DNA from: Parahoeflea alexandrii
Lineage (GTDB): Bacteria > Pseudomonadota > Alphaproteobacteria > Rhizobiales > Rhizobiaceae
NCBI RefSeq assembly: GCF_024105735.1
Contig: NZ_JAAAML010000001.1
Span: 1,683,809 to 1,747,808 of the forward strand
Reading direction: 5' to 3'
DNA: 64,000 bases
Below, in pieces: positions 17,017 through 26,069 of the stretch (its first letter is position 1; every line of letters begins with the position of its first letter). Below the pieces are notes generated by a model that made no database searches, was not told where the DNA came from, and saw nothing but the letters and a program-made list of their open reading frames with translations. Position numbers and translations under genes: made by a program.

Positions 17017-20000
17017 ATGGCTGATCAATTCGATAACAACGCCCGGTCCCCGAATCCGGATGCCGAAATCGATGATCCTTTGGCAGAGCTTGCCAGGATC
17101 ATCGGTTACGAACGGCCATCCGGCGATACGGCGACGACCGACGGGGCTTCCCAATCGAGTGAATTCGATCTGGAAGCTGAGCTGATGCGCGAGCTCGATG
17201 TGCCGCTTGCTCCGTCCATCGACGAGCTGGACCGGATAGAGGCCGATGAAGCCCTTGATGTCATTCTCGCCGAAGCGCCTTTCGAGCCTCAGCCGGATCC
17301 GGAACCTGAAATCGAACCGGAAGCCGGGCCTGATGATGCTGAAGGTGCGGACGATGCCTTCGCTTATCTGCCTGACGATTTCCAGGGCGATGAAATCCAG
17401 GACGCCAGTAGTGCGGACCGCACGCCCGTAGAGGGGCAATCCTCCGAATCCCTGCTCAAGGCGATAGAGAACGAGTTTCCCTCCGAACCAGAAGAAAGTG
17501 CCGCGGCTGACCTGTTGGCTGGCGAAGACGATCATTGGTTTGTCTCTTCGGAACCAGAGGAGTTGCCAGCAGAACAGCCAGCTGCGCCCGACGAGCAGCC
17601 CGTTTACGAAGAAGACACTCCCCAATATTTGACCGAAGCTGCCGTGGAAGCCGAGGACATTGTCCAGCCGGCATATCCGGCAGATGCGATCGATGATCAG
17701 GTTCTTGCCGACATGGCCCGGTTCGAGTTGTCTTCGAAGGATCCGCGGGATCCGCAAGGCACGGTGTCGACGCAGAACGTTGCTGACAGTGGTTCGGGCA
17801 GTGGTGCGGGGTCCGACACTACGAGCCGGGAAGCGGCTCTGGACTTCGAAGAGTATTTGTCGACAGAACTCGATGTCTTCGAGCAGGAATACTCGATGGG
17901 CGAAGTTGGCGGCGTTTCCGATACTGGGCAACAGACCCCGGTACCGGACGCCACGCCGCAGTCTTCAGACGCTGATGATCCCTTCGATGTCGGAAACGCT
18001 CTGGAAGCGTTGAATGACAGCACGCTTGATGATGATGTCACGGTTTTCGATGATGCAGCAGAGGAATTGCTGGCTGCAATCAACGATGATGTCGAGTTCA
18101 GCGGCCGATCAGCGGCCGCGGGCGAGACTCCCGATGATTGGTCGATCGAAAGCATCGAGGAAGGCGCCGCAGAAGAGCTCGACGAAGAGCTTGGCGACAT
18201 GTTCGGCCTGCCCGAGCGCAGTGCCGATCCCGTCGCTGCGAGACCGGATGCGGGCGATGATCTGGAGTTTGATCTGGAAAAGATCCTGGCTGACAGCTTC
18301 GACGGCGACGACGACTGGGCGGAGCCGGTGGAAATCGAGCCTGAGATCGAAGCCGTTGCTGGTGTTGAAAATGACGATTGGCTTTCCTCGTATCCCACGG
18401 ACGATCAACCGCCGCAGCGGGACGAGTTGACCGAGGCGTTTCAGGGCCTGCTGCCCGATGAAGAGCCGCCCACCTCGCAAGCCGCAACGGCTGCGGTGCC
18501 TGCGAATACCGGTGATGCGGGTGGCAATCCCGCCGGGCAGGGCGACTGGCTTGCCGGGTTCGATGCCGCGGACGAGACCGCCAATGAAGCTTCCGGAAGA
18601 TCGCCATCTTCGGATTACTATTTCGATGCGGATCTGATTTCCGAACCGGATGAAGCGGTTGAGATTGTTCCCGATATCGATGTGCCGGAACTTGAGCATC
18701 AGGAGCCGCAAACGGTGGATCCGGATTATGATATCGAGATAGAGCGTGAGTTTGCCGATATCATCGATCGCAATGAGCCGAGCGCGGACAGTCTTCCGGT
18801 TGACGGCGGCGGTGCGGTCTTTGCCGCAGCCGAAGGATGGAGCCGGGATACGGCAACTCCGCGCGGCTACGAGGTTTCAGATGATTACATCGCGCTCGAA
18901 CGCGAGCTTGGCAGTGGTGCGGAGCGGACGAATTTCGCTGCCGCAGCAACCGCGGATCTGATTGGCGACAGGCTGTCGGATACCGGCGATTTTTCCGACG
19001 CCTCGGAGAATGATCCGGCTGAGGCCGACAACCGCTCACGCGGCCCGATGGTGGTCATCGCGGTGCTGGCGCTGGCCGTGGTCGCGGGCATTGGCGGGTT
19101 TGGCTGGAGCATGCTGTCCGGCGGTGACTCGACAACGGCCGACGGAGGCCCCCGGATCATCCGCGCCGACAAGGAGCCGGTGAAGGTGCTGCCCGAAAAT
19201 CCCGGTGGCGTGACCGTGCCCAACCAGGACAAGGCTGTCTATGACCGCGTCGCCGGCGGATCCGAATCCTCGACCGGGCAGCCGGCGCTGGTGAATTCGG
19301 CCGAAGAACCGGTCGATGTCGTTCAGCGGACACTTGATCCTGAAATCCTTCCGCTGGAAGGGAGGACAGATTTCTCCGTCAAGTCCGAAGAACGCCTGTC
19401 GGCCGAAACCAATGGCGAGGAGACCGCTGCAGGCGGTGCGCCGGCGCCGGTTGTTTCACCGCGCAAGGTGCGCACCATGATCGTCAAGCCCGATGGTTCC
19501 ATTGTCGCGCGCGAGGTTTCCGAGCCTGAAACAGTCGCGCCGCAGACTTCCGAAGCCGCTCCACAGGCTCTTGCTGCGGCCTCGTCGCAGGATGCTGCTG
19601 CGGCCGGACCGGTGGCTGATGGCGAGGCTGCGGAGACAGCCGCTTCGACACAGACGCAAGCCGGATCGCAGGAGCAGGCCGCCGCAACCGAGACACCGGC
19701 GGCTGAAGGCACGCTGGCGCCGGTACGGGTTGTCACGACCCAGCCGATCCGGCCCGTTGCCAATGCTCCGGTTCCGCAGGGCCGTCCCGCAGACCAGCCG
19801 GTCAATGTGGTTGGCACCGTCAGCCAGGCTGGCCGGGTTGGTGCCGCACCCGCAACCACCACAGCGCCGACGGCAACCGCTGCTCCGGTCGCGCCTGCGG
19901 CTGTCACGCCTGCTCCGGTCGAAGTTGCTGCCGCACCCCAGGCCGTGGCACCTGCAGCCAACCCTGGCGGATATTACGTGCAGATTGCATCTCAGCCGAC

Positions 20001-20208
20001 AGCGGAGGGCGCGCAGGCCTCTTGGCAGACCCTGTCCAATCGTTACAGCTCCGTCCTGGGCGGGCGCGGCGTGGATATCCAGCGTGCGGACATTCCCGGC
20101 AAGGGAGTGTTTCACCGGGTGCGTGTGCCTGCAGGCACACGTGATCAGGCCAATGCCTTGTGTAGCCGCTACAAGGCGGCCGGTGGAAGCTGTTTCGTCT
20201 CGCGCTGA
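17017..20208 (+). CDS. very long SPOR-domain protein with acidic cytoplasmic region
   Basis: 1063 residues. The first 670 or so are extremely acidic and low in complexity (Asp/Glu/Ala/Pro rich), probably disordered and cytoplasmic. A single membrane segment follows (MVVIAVLALAVVAGIGGFGWSML, about 678-700). A Pro/Ala/Thr/Gln-rich periplasmic linker (700-980) then leads to a C-terminal SPOR domain (GGYYVQIASQPTAEGAQASWQ to the end, about 984-1063), which binds denuded septal peptidoglycan. Proteins of this layout sit between argS and nagZ in rhizobia. The role is inferred to be in division or polar growth. A terminator-like hairpin follows. Confidence 0.88.
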   Translation: MADQFDNNARSPNPDAEIDDPLAELARIIGYERPSGDTATTDGASQSSEFDLEAELMRELDVPLAPSIDELDRIEADEALDVILAEAPFEPQPDPEPEIEPEAGPDDAEGADDAFAYLPDDFQGDEIQDASSADRTPVEGQSSESLLKAIENEFPSEPEESAAADLLAGEDDHWFVSSEPEELPAEQPAAPDEQPVYEEDTPQYLTEAAVEAEDIVQPAYPADAIDDQVLADMARFELSSKDPRDPQGTVSTQNVADSGSGSGAGSDTTSREAALDFEEYLSTELDVFEQEYSMGEVGGVSDTGQQTPVPDATPQSSDADDPFDVGNALEALNDSTLDDDVTVFDDAAEELLAAINDDVEFSGRSAAAGETPDDWSIESIEEGAAEELDEELGDMFGLPERSADPVAARPDAGDDLEFDLEKILADSFDGDDDWAEPVEIEPEIEAVAGVENDDWLSSYPTDDQPPQRDELTEAFQGLLPDEEPPTSQAATAAVPANTGDAGGNPAGQGDWLAGFDAADETANEASGRSPSSDYYFDADLISEPDEAVEIVPDIDVPELEHQEPQTVDPDYDIEIEREFADIIDRNEPSADSLPVDGGGAVFAAAEGWSRDTATPRGYEVSDDYIALERELGSGAERTNFAAAATADLIGDRLSDTGDFSDASENDPAEADNRSRGPMVVIAVLALAVVAGIGGFGWSMLSGGDSTTADGGPRIIRADKEPVKVLPENPGGVTVPNQDKAVYDRVAGGSESSTGQPALVNSAEEPVDVVQRTLDPEILPLEGRTDFSVKSEERLSAETNGEETAAGGAPAPVVSPRKVRTMIVKPDGSIVAREVSEPETVAPQTSEAAPQALAAASSQDAAAAGPVADGEAAETAASTQTQAGSQEQAAATETPAAEGTLAPVRVVTTQPIRPVANAPVPQGRPADQPVNVVGTVSQAGRVGAAPATTTAPTATAAPVAPAAVTPAPVEVAAAPQAVAPAANPGGYYVQIASQPTAEGAQASWQTLSNRYSSVLGGRGVDIQRADIPGKGVFHRVRVPAGTRDQANALCSRYKAAGGSCFVSR

Positions 20209-20229
20209 TTTTCAGAGGGACCGTGATCC

Positions 20230-20270
20230 AACAGGAGGCCGCGCAGCTTATGGCAGCGCGGCCTTTCCTG
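20230..20270 (+). terminator. terminator-like hairpin after the SPOR gene
   Basis: GGCCGCGC pairs with GCGCGGCC around a loop of 11 bases; the stem extends as ACAGGA with TCCTGT across a two-base bulge, giving about 14 pairs in total. It starts 22 bases after the stop codon. The lack of a long U-run makes it a moderate candidate. Confidence 0.55.
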
Positions 20271-20329
20271 TTCTGGTGATCTGGCCATGTCTTGCTGTCA
20301 AAACCAGGCGGTTGGACTAGGATTGTCCG

Positions 20330-21346
20330 ATGAGCGAATCAAGAGCAGTCATTTTCGGGTGTGCCGGGCCTGAGCTTAGCCCGGCGGAAGCCGCGTTTTT
20401 TGCAGATACAAGGCCGTGGGGGTTCATCCTTTTCGGCCGAAATATCGTCAGTCTCAATCAGGTCGCGGAACTGACCAACAGCCTGCGCGAAAGCATCGGC
20501 CGGCCCGACGCGCCGGTGCTGATCGACCAGGAAGGCGGGCGGGTGCAGCGGTTCAAACCGCCGCTGGTCCCGCAATATCCATCCGGAGCCGACCTCGGCG
20601 CACTCTATAATGCGAACCCGGAGGCAGGTCTGCGGGCAACCTGGATCATGTCGCGACTGCATGCGTTCGATCTGTATCCGCTCGGGATCAATGTCGACTG
20701 CCTGCCGGTGCTGGATGTGCCGTCACCGGGTGGACATGAGGTCATCGGCAGCCGAGCCTATGGCATCACGCCCGATGTGGTCTCTGTCCTCGGCGCTGCG
20801 GCGTGCGAAGGTCTCAAGGCGGGGGGGCTGTTGCCGGTGATCAAGCACATTCCCGGGCATGGCCGTGCCGGGGCGGATACACACCACGAACTGCCGCATG
20901 TGGATGCGAGCCGCTCCGAACTGTCAGGCCGTGATTTTGTTCCGTTCAAGGCGCTTGCCGGCGAAGCCATGGCGATGTCGGCGCATGTGGTGTTCACCGA
21001 CATAGATCCTGCCAACCCGGCGACGACCTCGCGCCGTGTGGTCGATGAGGTGATCCGCGGCGAGATCGGTTTTGACGGGCTGTTGATGTCCGATGATGTG
21101 TCGATGAACGCGCTTTCTGGGGATTTCGCCACAAGGGCCAGTGCAATTTTCGCCGGAGGATGCGATGTCACATTGCACTGCAATGGTGATCGCGCCGAAA
21201 TGGACGCCGTGGTGTCGGTCACGCCAACGCTTTCCGGCGAAAGCCTGCGCCGTGCAAATGCGGTGATGGCGGCGTTCAAGGCGCCCGACAAGAGCGACGA
21301 GGCGGCATTGCGGGACGAATTCGAGGGGTTGATGGCGGCCTCCTAA
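20330..21346 (+). CDS. nagZ: beta-N-acetylhexosaminidase (NagZ, GH3)
   Basis: Removes N-acetylglucosamine from anhydro-muropeptides in cytoplasmic peptidoglycan recycling. The GH3 landmarks are VLIDQEGGRVQRF (residues 63-75), the NagZ loop KHIPGHGRAGADTHHELPHVD (172-192) with its acid/base histidine, and LLMSDDVSM (251-259) with the nucleophile aspartate in SDD. No signal peptide is present, as expected for NagZ. 338 residues. The stop lies about six bases before scpA, so they are likely co-transcribed. Confidence 0.94.
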   Translation: MSESRAVIFGCAGPELSPAEAAFFADTRPWGFILFGRNIVSLNQVAELTNSLRESIGRPDAPVLIDQEGGRVQRFKPPLVPQYPSGADLGALYNANPEAGLRATWIMSRLHAFDLYPLGINVDCLPVLDVPSPGGHEVIGSRAYGITPDVVSVLGAAACEGLKAGGLLPVIKHIPGHGRAGADTHHELPHVDASRSELSGRDFVPFKALAGEAMAMSAHVVFTDIDPANPATTSRRVVDEVIRGEIGFDGLLMSDDVSMNALSGDFATRASAIFAGGCDVTLHCNGDRAEMDAVVSVTPTLSGESLRRANAVMAAFKAPDKSDEAALRDEFEGLMAAS

Positions 21347-21352
21347 CCTCTG

Positions 21353-22234
21353 GTGCGAAAGGTGGCAGGTGTGAGCAACGGCAACCGGCAGAATGCTGGA
21401 AATCCTGGCAGGGCGGCCCAGGGCAAAACGCCCATGGACGTGATGTGGGATGATGCCAAGGCCGACCGGGCAACCGGCGACCCCGCCCTGGTGATCGATG
21501 TCGCCGGTTTCGAAGGACCGCTCGATCTGCTTCTGCATCTGGCGCGCACCCAGCGGGTCGACCTCGCGCGGATTTCGGTCCTGGCGCTTGCCGAGCAATA
21601 TCTGCAATTTGTCGAGAAGGCTCGTGCGCTCCGGCTCGAGCTTGCGGCCGACTATCTGGTGATGGCTGCCTGGCTTGCCTATCTCAAGTCGAAGCTCTTG
21701 ATCCCGCAAGGCCCGAAGGGCGACGAGCCCAGCGGCGAGGAAATGGCGGCACAGCTGGCCTTCCGGCTGAAACGGCTCGAAGCGATGCGGGAAGCTGCGA
21801 CGCGGCTGGTCAACCGCAAACGGCTTGGCCGCGATGTCTTCGCCCGCGGTGCGCCAGAGCCGATGGTGATCGACAAGGAATCGAGCTTTGAGGCAAGCCT
21901 CTACGATCTGCTGACGGCCTATGCCGCGCAGAAGCAGCGGCAAACCATCACCCAGGTGACGATTTCACGGCGGCGGGTCTGGTCGCTCAGCGACGCCCGG
22001 GTGATCCTGATCCGGCTGATTGGAGAGCTCAAGGACTGGACCGCGCTGGACCAGTATCTGTTGCGCTATCTGTCCGATCCGGAAGAACGGACCACGGCGA
22101 TTGCCAGTTCGTTCGCCGCCAGTCTTGAAATGGTGCGGGAAGGGCGGCTGGAAATCCGTCAGGACGGTGCGTTCCAGCCAATCTTCATGCGACGGCCGCC
22201 GGAGAGTGCCGTCAGCGCAGGGAGCAAAGCATGA
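21353..22234 (+). CDS. scpA: segregation and condensation protein A
   Basis: Kleisin that bridges SMC heads and binds ScpB in the bacterial condensin. The N-terminal kleisin helix block FEGPLDLLLHLARTQRVDLARISVLALAEQYL (about residues 51-82) is canonical, and the winged C-terminal end carries TFLALLEL-like LEMVREGRLEIRQDGAFQPIF. The start is not settled: GTG 21353, GTG 21371 (after AGGTGGCAGG) and ATG 21434 are all possible. The stop overlaps the scpB start as ATGA. Confidence 0.92.
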   Translation: MRKVAGVSNGNRQNAGNPGRAAQGKTPMDVMWDDAKADRATGDPALVIDVAGFEGPLDLLLHLARTQRVDLARISVLALAEQYLQFVEKARALRLELAADYLVMAAWLAYLKSKLLIPQGPKGDEPSGEEMAAQLAFRLKRLEAMREAATRLVNRKRLGRDVFARGAPEPMVIDKESSFEASLYDLLTAYAAQKQRQTITQVTISRRRVWSLSDARVILIRLIGELKDWTALDQYLLRYLSDPEERTTAIASSFAASLEMVREGRLEIRQDGAFQPIFMRRPPESAVSAGSKA

Positions 22235-22989
22235 TTATGGATCCAGGCCACAGCGCAGCTTTCGCCTACGGGGCAGAGACGGATGGCGCGGAGGACGGCG
22301 AGATGGGGTCGGACGCACTTGATGCGCTCAAGGAGCGGGCCCTGCACGAGGCCGAACGGATTGCCGAGGCGCTGGTGTTTGCCTCAAGCGAACCGGTCTC
22401 GGAAAAACTGATCTCGGGCAAGCTGCCCGAAGATACACCGGTTGGGGTGGTCATGGAACGGCTTGCCGAGCGCTATGCGGCGCGCGGGGTCAACCTTGTG
22501 CGTGTCGGCGACGCCTGGGCGTTCCGGACGGCGGCCGATCTCGGTTTCCTGATCCGCCGGGACGAGACCGAGGTCAAGAAGCTCTCGCGGGCCGGCCTGG
22601 AGGTTTTGTCGACGATCGCCTATCACCAGCCGGTGACGCGGGCGGAGATCGAGGATGTGCGTGGCGTGGCGACCTCGAAGGGAACGCTCGATGTGCTGCT
22701 GGAGACCGGCTGGGTGCGCATGCGCGGCCGCCGCCGTTCGCCGGGCCGTCCTGTGACCTATGGCACGACGATGGCGTTTCTCGATCATTTCGGCCTTGAG
22801 GACCTGCGCGACCTGCCGGGAATGGACGAACTCAAGGGCGCGGGCCTGCTCTCGGGACGGGTGCCCTCGAACTTCCAGCCGCCGCTTCTGCCATCGGGCG
22901 ACGAGCTTACCGATGACGAGGATCCGATTACCCAACTCGATTTGGAAGAGCTTGGTCTCTTGACACCGATGGGTGAAGCGGAGGACTAA
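22231..22989 (+). CDS. scpB: segregation and condensation protein B
   Basis: Dimeric winged-helix partner of ScpA and SMC. Recognisable blocks are EAERIAEALVFASSEPVSEKLI (first winged helix, about residues 34-56) and LSRAGLEVLSTIAYHQPVTRAEIEDVRGV (about 118-146) followed by GRPVTYGTTMAFLDHFGLEDLRDLP. Start ATG overlaps the scpA stop (ATGA), which indicates coupled translation. 252 residues with a short acidic C-terminal tail. A GC-rich hairpin (22998-23015, CCCCGG/CCGGGG) lies just after the stop, without a U-run. Confidence 0.93.
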   Translation: MIMDPGHSAAFAYGAETDGAEDGEMGSDALDALKERALHEAERIAEALVFASSEPVSEKLISGKLPEDTPVGVVMERLAERYAARGVNLVRVGDAWAFRTAADLGFLIRRDETEVKKLSRAGLEVLSTIAYHQPVTRAEIEDVRGVATSKGTLDVLLETGWVRMRGRRRSPGRPVTYGTTMAFLDHFGLEDLRDLPGMDELKGAGLLSGRVPSNFQPPLLPSGDELTDDEDPITQLDLEELGLLTPMGEAED

Positions 22990-23018
22990 GCGTCCGGCCC
23001 CGGAACTTTCCGGGGTGC

Positions 23019-24143
23019 TTGAGGCTGATTGCAAGGGTTGCGACCATCGTTACACAGCAGACAAGAACGGCGATCGCGCGCAGGACGGCCGGTGTTACCT
23101 TTGCCGCGCGTCTGGCCTTCGAGGATGTTCATCATTCCTATGGTGAGCTGCCGACGCTGCGTGGCGTGACGCTGGCGGCAGAACCGGGCGAGGTGCTGTG
23201 CCTTCTCGGTCCTTCAGGCTCGGGCAAGACGACGTTATTGCGGCTTGCGGCGGGAATCGAACCGCTGCACCGCGGACGGCTGCTGCTCAACGACCGCGAG
23301 ATTGCCGGGCCCTTGATCAATCTGCCGCCTGAACGGCGCGGCATCGGGCTGATGTTTCAGGATTTCGCGCTGTTTCCCCATTTGACAATTCTTGACAATG
23401 TCCGGTTCGGGCTGACCGCACTTTCGTCAGTGGACGCCAAGCGGGAAGCGCTTGCCGCGCTCGATCGTGTCGGCATGGTGCATTATGCCGACAACTATCC
23501 GCATGCCCTGTCGGGCGGCGAACAGCAGCGCGTGGCGCTGGCGCGCGCCCTGGCGCCGCGTCCGGCGGTGCTGCTCATGGACGAGCCTTTCTCGGGGCTG
23601 GATTCCCGGCTCAAGGACAGTGTGAGGGCCGAGACGCTTGCCATCCTGCGTGAGGCGCGGGCCACGGCGATCGTGGTCACCCATGATGCCGAGGAAGCGA
23701 TGCGGATGGGCGACAGGATCGCCCTGCTCAAGGATGGAGCGCTGGAACAGGTCGGTACAGCGGAAGATCTCTATCATCGCCCCGCCAACCTGTTTGCCGC
23801 CGGATTCTTTTCCGAAATCAACGTTTTCGAGGGGACGGTTTCGGACGAGTACGCACAAACCCCGCTTGGACCGGTTGCGGCCAAGGGTTTTAGAGATGGT
23901 GCTAACGTCTCGATTGCCATAAGGCTTCCGGGCGTTGAAGTTACGGAAACGCCTTGCGGTGTTTCGGCACGAATTGTGGCGCGGCGGTTCCTCGGAGTGG
24001 AGGAACTGGTGACAGTGGTGGTTGCGGGAGGAGAAAACCCGATTGACGCGCGCATCCGCGCAGGTCAATTGAGGGGCGGCATCCGCGATGTTTCGGTCAC
24101 TGTCAACGCGCGTGACATTTTGGTGTTTGAAAGAAACGGATAA
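23019..24143 (+). CDS. orphan ABC transporter ATP-binding protein (FbpC/PotA type with TOBE domain)
   Basis: A complete nucleotide-binding subunit: Walker [10 protein letters not shown] (about residues 65-73), Q-loop [12 protein letters not shown], signature [19 protein letters not shown], Walker [18 protein letters not shown] and H-loop [15 protein letters not shown], followed by a C-terminal TOBE-like domain from about 260. This layout fits importers of ferric iron, spermidine, thiamine or sulfate. No permease or binding protein is nearby. No ATG precedes the conserved part: the only upstream candidate in frame is TTG 23019, so the start is uncertain. It stands between scpB and tatA, which are normally neighbours in rhizobia, so it looks inserted. 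Confidence 0.85.
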   Translation: MRLIARVATIVTQQTRTAIARRTAGVTFAARLAFEDVHHSYGELPTLRGVTLAAEPGEVLCLLGPSGSGKTTLLRLAAGIEPLHRGRLLLNDREIAGPLINLPPERRGIGLMFQDFALFPHLTILDNVRFGLTALSSVDAKREALAALDRVGMVHYADNYPHALSGGEQQRVALARALAPRPAVLLMDEPFSGLDSRLKDSVRAETLAILREARATAIVVTHDAEEAMRMGDRIALLKDGALEQVGTAEDLYHRPANLFAAGFFSEINVFEGTVSDEYAQTPLGPVAAKGFRDGANVSIAIRLPGVEVTETPCGVSARIVARRFLGVEELVTVVVAGGENPIDARIRAGQLRGGIRDVSVTVNARDILVFERNG

Positions 24144-24181
24144 ACACCCTAAATCAGGGTAGGTGCATACAGGAGAGTATC

Positions 24182-24385
24182 ATGGGTTCATTCAGCATTT
24201 GGCATTGGCTAATCGTTCTGGTCGTCGTTCTGCTTCTTTTCGGTCGCGGCAAGATTCCGGAACTGATGGGCGATGTAGCCAAGGGCATCAAGAGCTTCAA
24301 AAAAGGCATGGGCGAGGAAGAAACTCCGCCAGCCGAAACCAAGACAGTCGAAAGCAAGGCCGAAGAAGCCAAGGATCGCGGCTAA
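24182..24385 (+). CDS. tatA: Sec-independent translocase subunit TatA
   Basis: Pore-forming subunit of the twin-arginine pathway, which exports folded proteins. 67 residues: one N-terminal membrane helix ([15 protein letters not shown]), the invariant [23 protein letters not shown] hinge and amphipathic helix, and a short charged tail. AGGAGAG precedes the ATG. It is first in tatA-tatB-tatC. Confidence 0.95.
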   Translation: MGSFSIWHWLIVLVVVLLLFGRGKIPELMGDVAKGIKSFKKGMGEEETPPAETKTVESKAEEAKDRG

Positions 24386-24426
24386 TATCCCTATCCCGTT
24401 GCCCTGACGGGTGAGGAGACGCCTGA

Positions 24427-25152
24427 ATGTTAGACATCGGTTGGCCAGAGCTTCTGGTCGTAGCCATTGTGCTGATCGTCGTGGTTGGTCCGAAGGACTT
24501 GCCGCCAATGCTGCGCGCTTTCGGACGGACCACCAAGAAACTCCGGGGCATGGCCTCGGAGTTTCGCGGGCAGTTCGACGAAGCGTTGCGGGAGGCGGAG
24601 CTCGATGACGTCAAGAAGACGTTTGACGACGCGCGCAAGCTCAACCCAATGCAGGGCATTCGCGATGCCGTAAATCCGCTCAAGGACACGGCGAAGGATA
24701 TCAAGGCGGATCTTGAAAAATCGGTGAACTCACCATCTTCGGCGGAAAAAGAGCCGCCGAAGATGACCGCTCCGGAGCCGTCCATGAAGCTGTCTGACGG
24801 TCCGCCGGAGTTCAAGGCGGAGGCTCCGGCCAAAACAGCGGGATCGCCGGCGAAATCCGATGCCGGACAAGCTGCTGCCAAGACAAAATCTGACACAAAG
24901 AAGGTCGCCGCGGCCAAGCCTGCCAAAGCTGCGTCTGCCACAAAGGCCAAACCCGCCGCTGCCAAGCCAGCAGGTACCAAGTCTGCCGCTGCTAAGTCCA
25001 CGGCGAAACCGGCAGCCACAAAAGCCGCTGCGTCGAAACCCGCTTCAAAGACCGCGGCTTCAGGTATCAAGGCGAAATCGTCCGCCAAACCTGCAACGAC
25101 GAAAACTGCGCCTCGCGCCAGTAAACCCAAGCAAGGCGAGGACAAGGCGTGA
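24427..25152 (+). CDS. tatB: Sec-independent translocase subunit TatB with long Lys/Ala/Pro tail
   Basis: Receptor subunit that hands twin-arginine substrates from TatC to TatA. The first 60 residues are canonical: MLDIGWPELLVVAIVLIVVVGPKDLPPMLRAFGR, then an amphipathic helix. After about residue 130 the protein becomes a low-complexity tail of Ala, Lys, Pro, Ser and Thr, about 110 residues resembling a histone H1 tail; nothing like this is in E. coli TatB (171 residues). The stop overlaps the GTG start of tatC by four bases (GTGA). Confidence 0.93.
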   Translation: MLDIGWPELLVVAIVLIVVVGPKDLPPMLRAFGRTTKKLRGMASEFRGQFDEALREAELDDVKKTFDDARKLNPMQGIRDAVNPLKDTAKDIKADLEKSVNSPSSAEKEPPKMTAPEPSMKLSDGPPEFKAEAPAKTAGSPAKSDAGQAAAKTKSDTKKVAAAKPAKAASATKAKPAAAKPAGTKSAAAKSTAKPAATKAAASKPASKTAASGIKAKSSAKPATTKTAPRASKPKQGEDKA

Positions 25153-25988
25153 CCGACGATATCGAAGACAAGCCGCAGCCGCTGCTGGCGCACTTGCTGG
25201 AGTTGCGCAATCGCCTGATGTGGGCGATCGGCGCCTTCTTCATCGCATTCCTGTTGTGTTTCTCCTTTGCAAAACCGCTGTTCAACATGCTGGTTCAGCC
25301 CTTTACCTGGGCGGTCGACTGGGCGGGGATGTCGGATCGCAAGATCGAGTTGATCTACACCGCGCCGCAGGAGTTTTTCTTCACGCAGATCAAGATCGGC
25401 ATGTTCGGCGGTCTGGTGCTGGCGTTTCCGATGATTGCCGCGCAGGTCTACAAGTTTGTCGCTCCTGGGCTCTACAAGAACGAGCGAGGCGCCTTCCTGC
25501 CGTTTCTGGTGGCATCTCCGCTGCTTTTCCTGCTCGGCGCGGCGCTGGTCTATTTCTTCTTCACGCCGATGGTGATGTGGTTCTTCCTGTCGATGGAGCA
25601 GGTAGGCGGCACCGGTGAAGCCTCGATCATGCTGCTTCCCAAGGTTTCCGAGTATCTCGGGTTGATCATGACGCTGATCTTCGCCTTCGGGCTGGTGTTC
25701 CAGCTGCCCGTGGTGACGACGTTGCTCGCCCGTGTCGGGCTGGTAAGCAGTCAGGGGCTCGCCGACAAGCGCAAGTACGCCATCGTCGCGGCTTTCATTG
25801 CGGCGGCCATCCTGACGCCGCCGGACCCGGTCTCCCAGATCGGGCTTGCGCTGCCAACCATCCTTCTTTACGAGATTGCAATCTATTGCGCCCGACTCGT
25901 GGAGCGCCAGCGCGCCGCGAACGCGGCCTTGGCGGAAGCCGATGACAAGAAATCGGCGGCAGCCTCTGATCCCGAAGGGGACGCCTGA
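25149..25988 (+). CDS. tatC: Sec-independent translocase subunit TatC
   Basis: Six-helix membrane protein that recognises the twin-arginine signal. Landmarks: PLLAHLLELRNRLMWAIGAFF at the N-terminus (the conserved HLxELRxR entry), FFTQIKIGMFGGLVLAFPMIAAQVYKFVAPGLYKNE (about residues 77-113) and FGLVFQLPVVTTLLARVGL. The GTG start at 25149 overlaps the tatB stop. 279 residues including an Ala-rich cytoplasmic tail. Confidence 0.95.
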   Translation: MTDDIEDKPQPLLAHLLELRNRLMWAIGAFFIAFLLCFSFAKPLFNMLVQPFTWAVDWAGMSDRKIELIYTAPQEFFFTQIKIGMFGGLVLAFPMIAAQVYKFVAPGLYKNERGAFLPFLVASPLLFLLGAALVYFFFTPMVMWFFLSMEQVGGTGEASIMLLPKVSEYLGLIMTLIFAFGLVFQLPVVTTLLARVGLVSSQGLADKRKYAIVAAFIAAAILTPPDPVSQIGLALPTILLYEIAIYCARLVERQRAANAALAEADDKKSAAASDPEGDA

Positions 25989-26069
25989 GCTCCGTATTGA
26001 TGTGCAGACCGTACCGTCTGGCGGCACGGTTGCGGGTTTGGCGCTGCCATTTAAGTACCGGAACCTGCC

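Noticed and set aside
22998-23015. Hairpin CCCCGG/CCGGGG after scpB as a terminator
   Set aside because: Only six pairs and no T-run; it also overlaps the possible TTG start of the ABC ATPase. Mentioned under scpB but not called.
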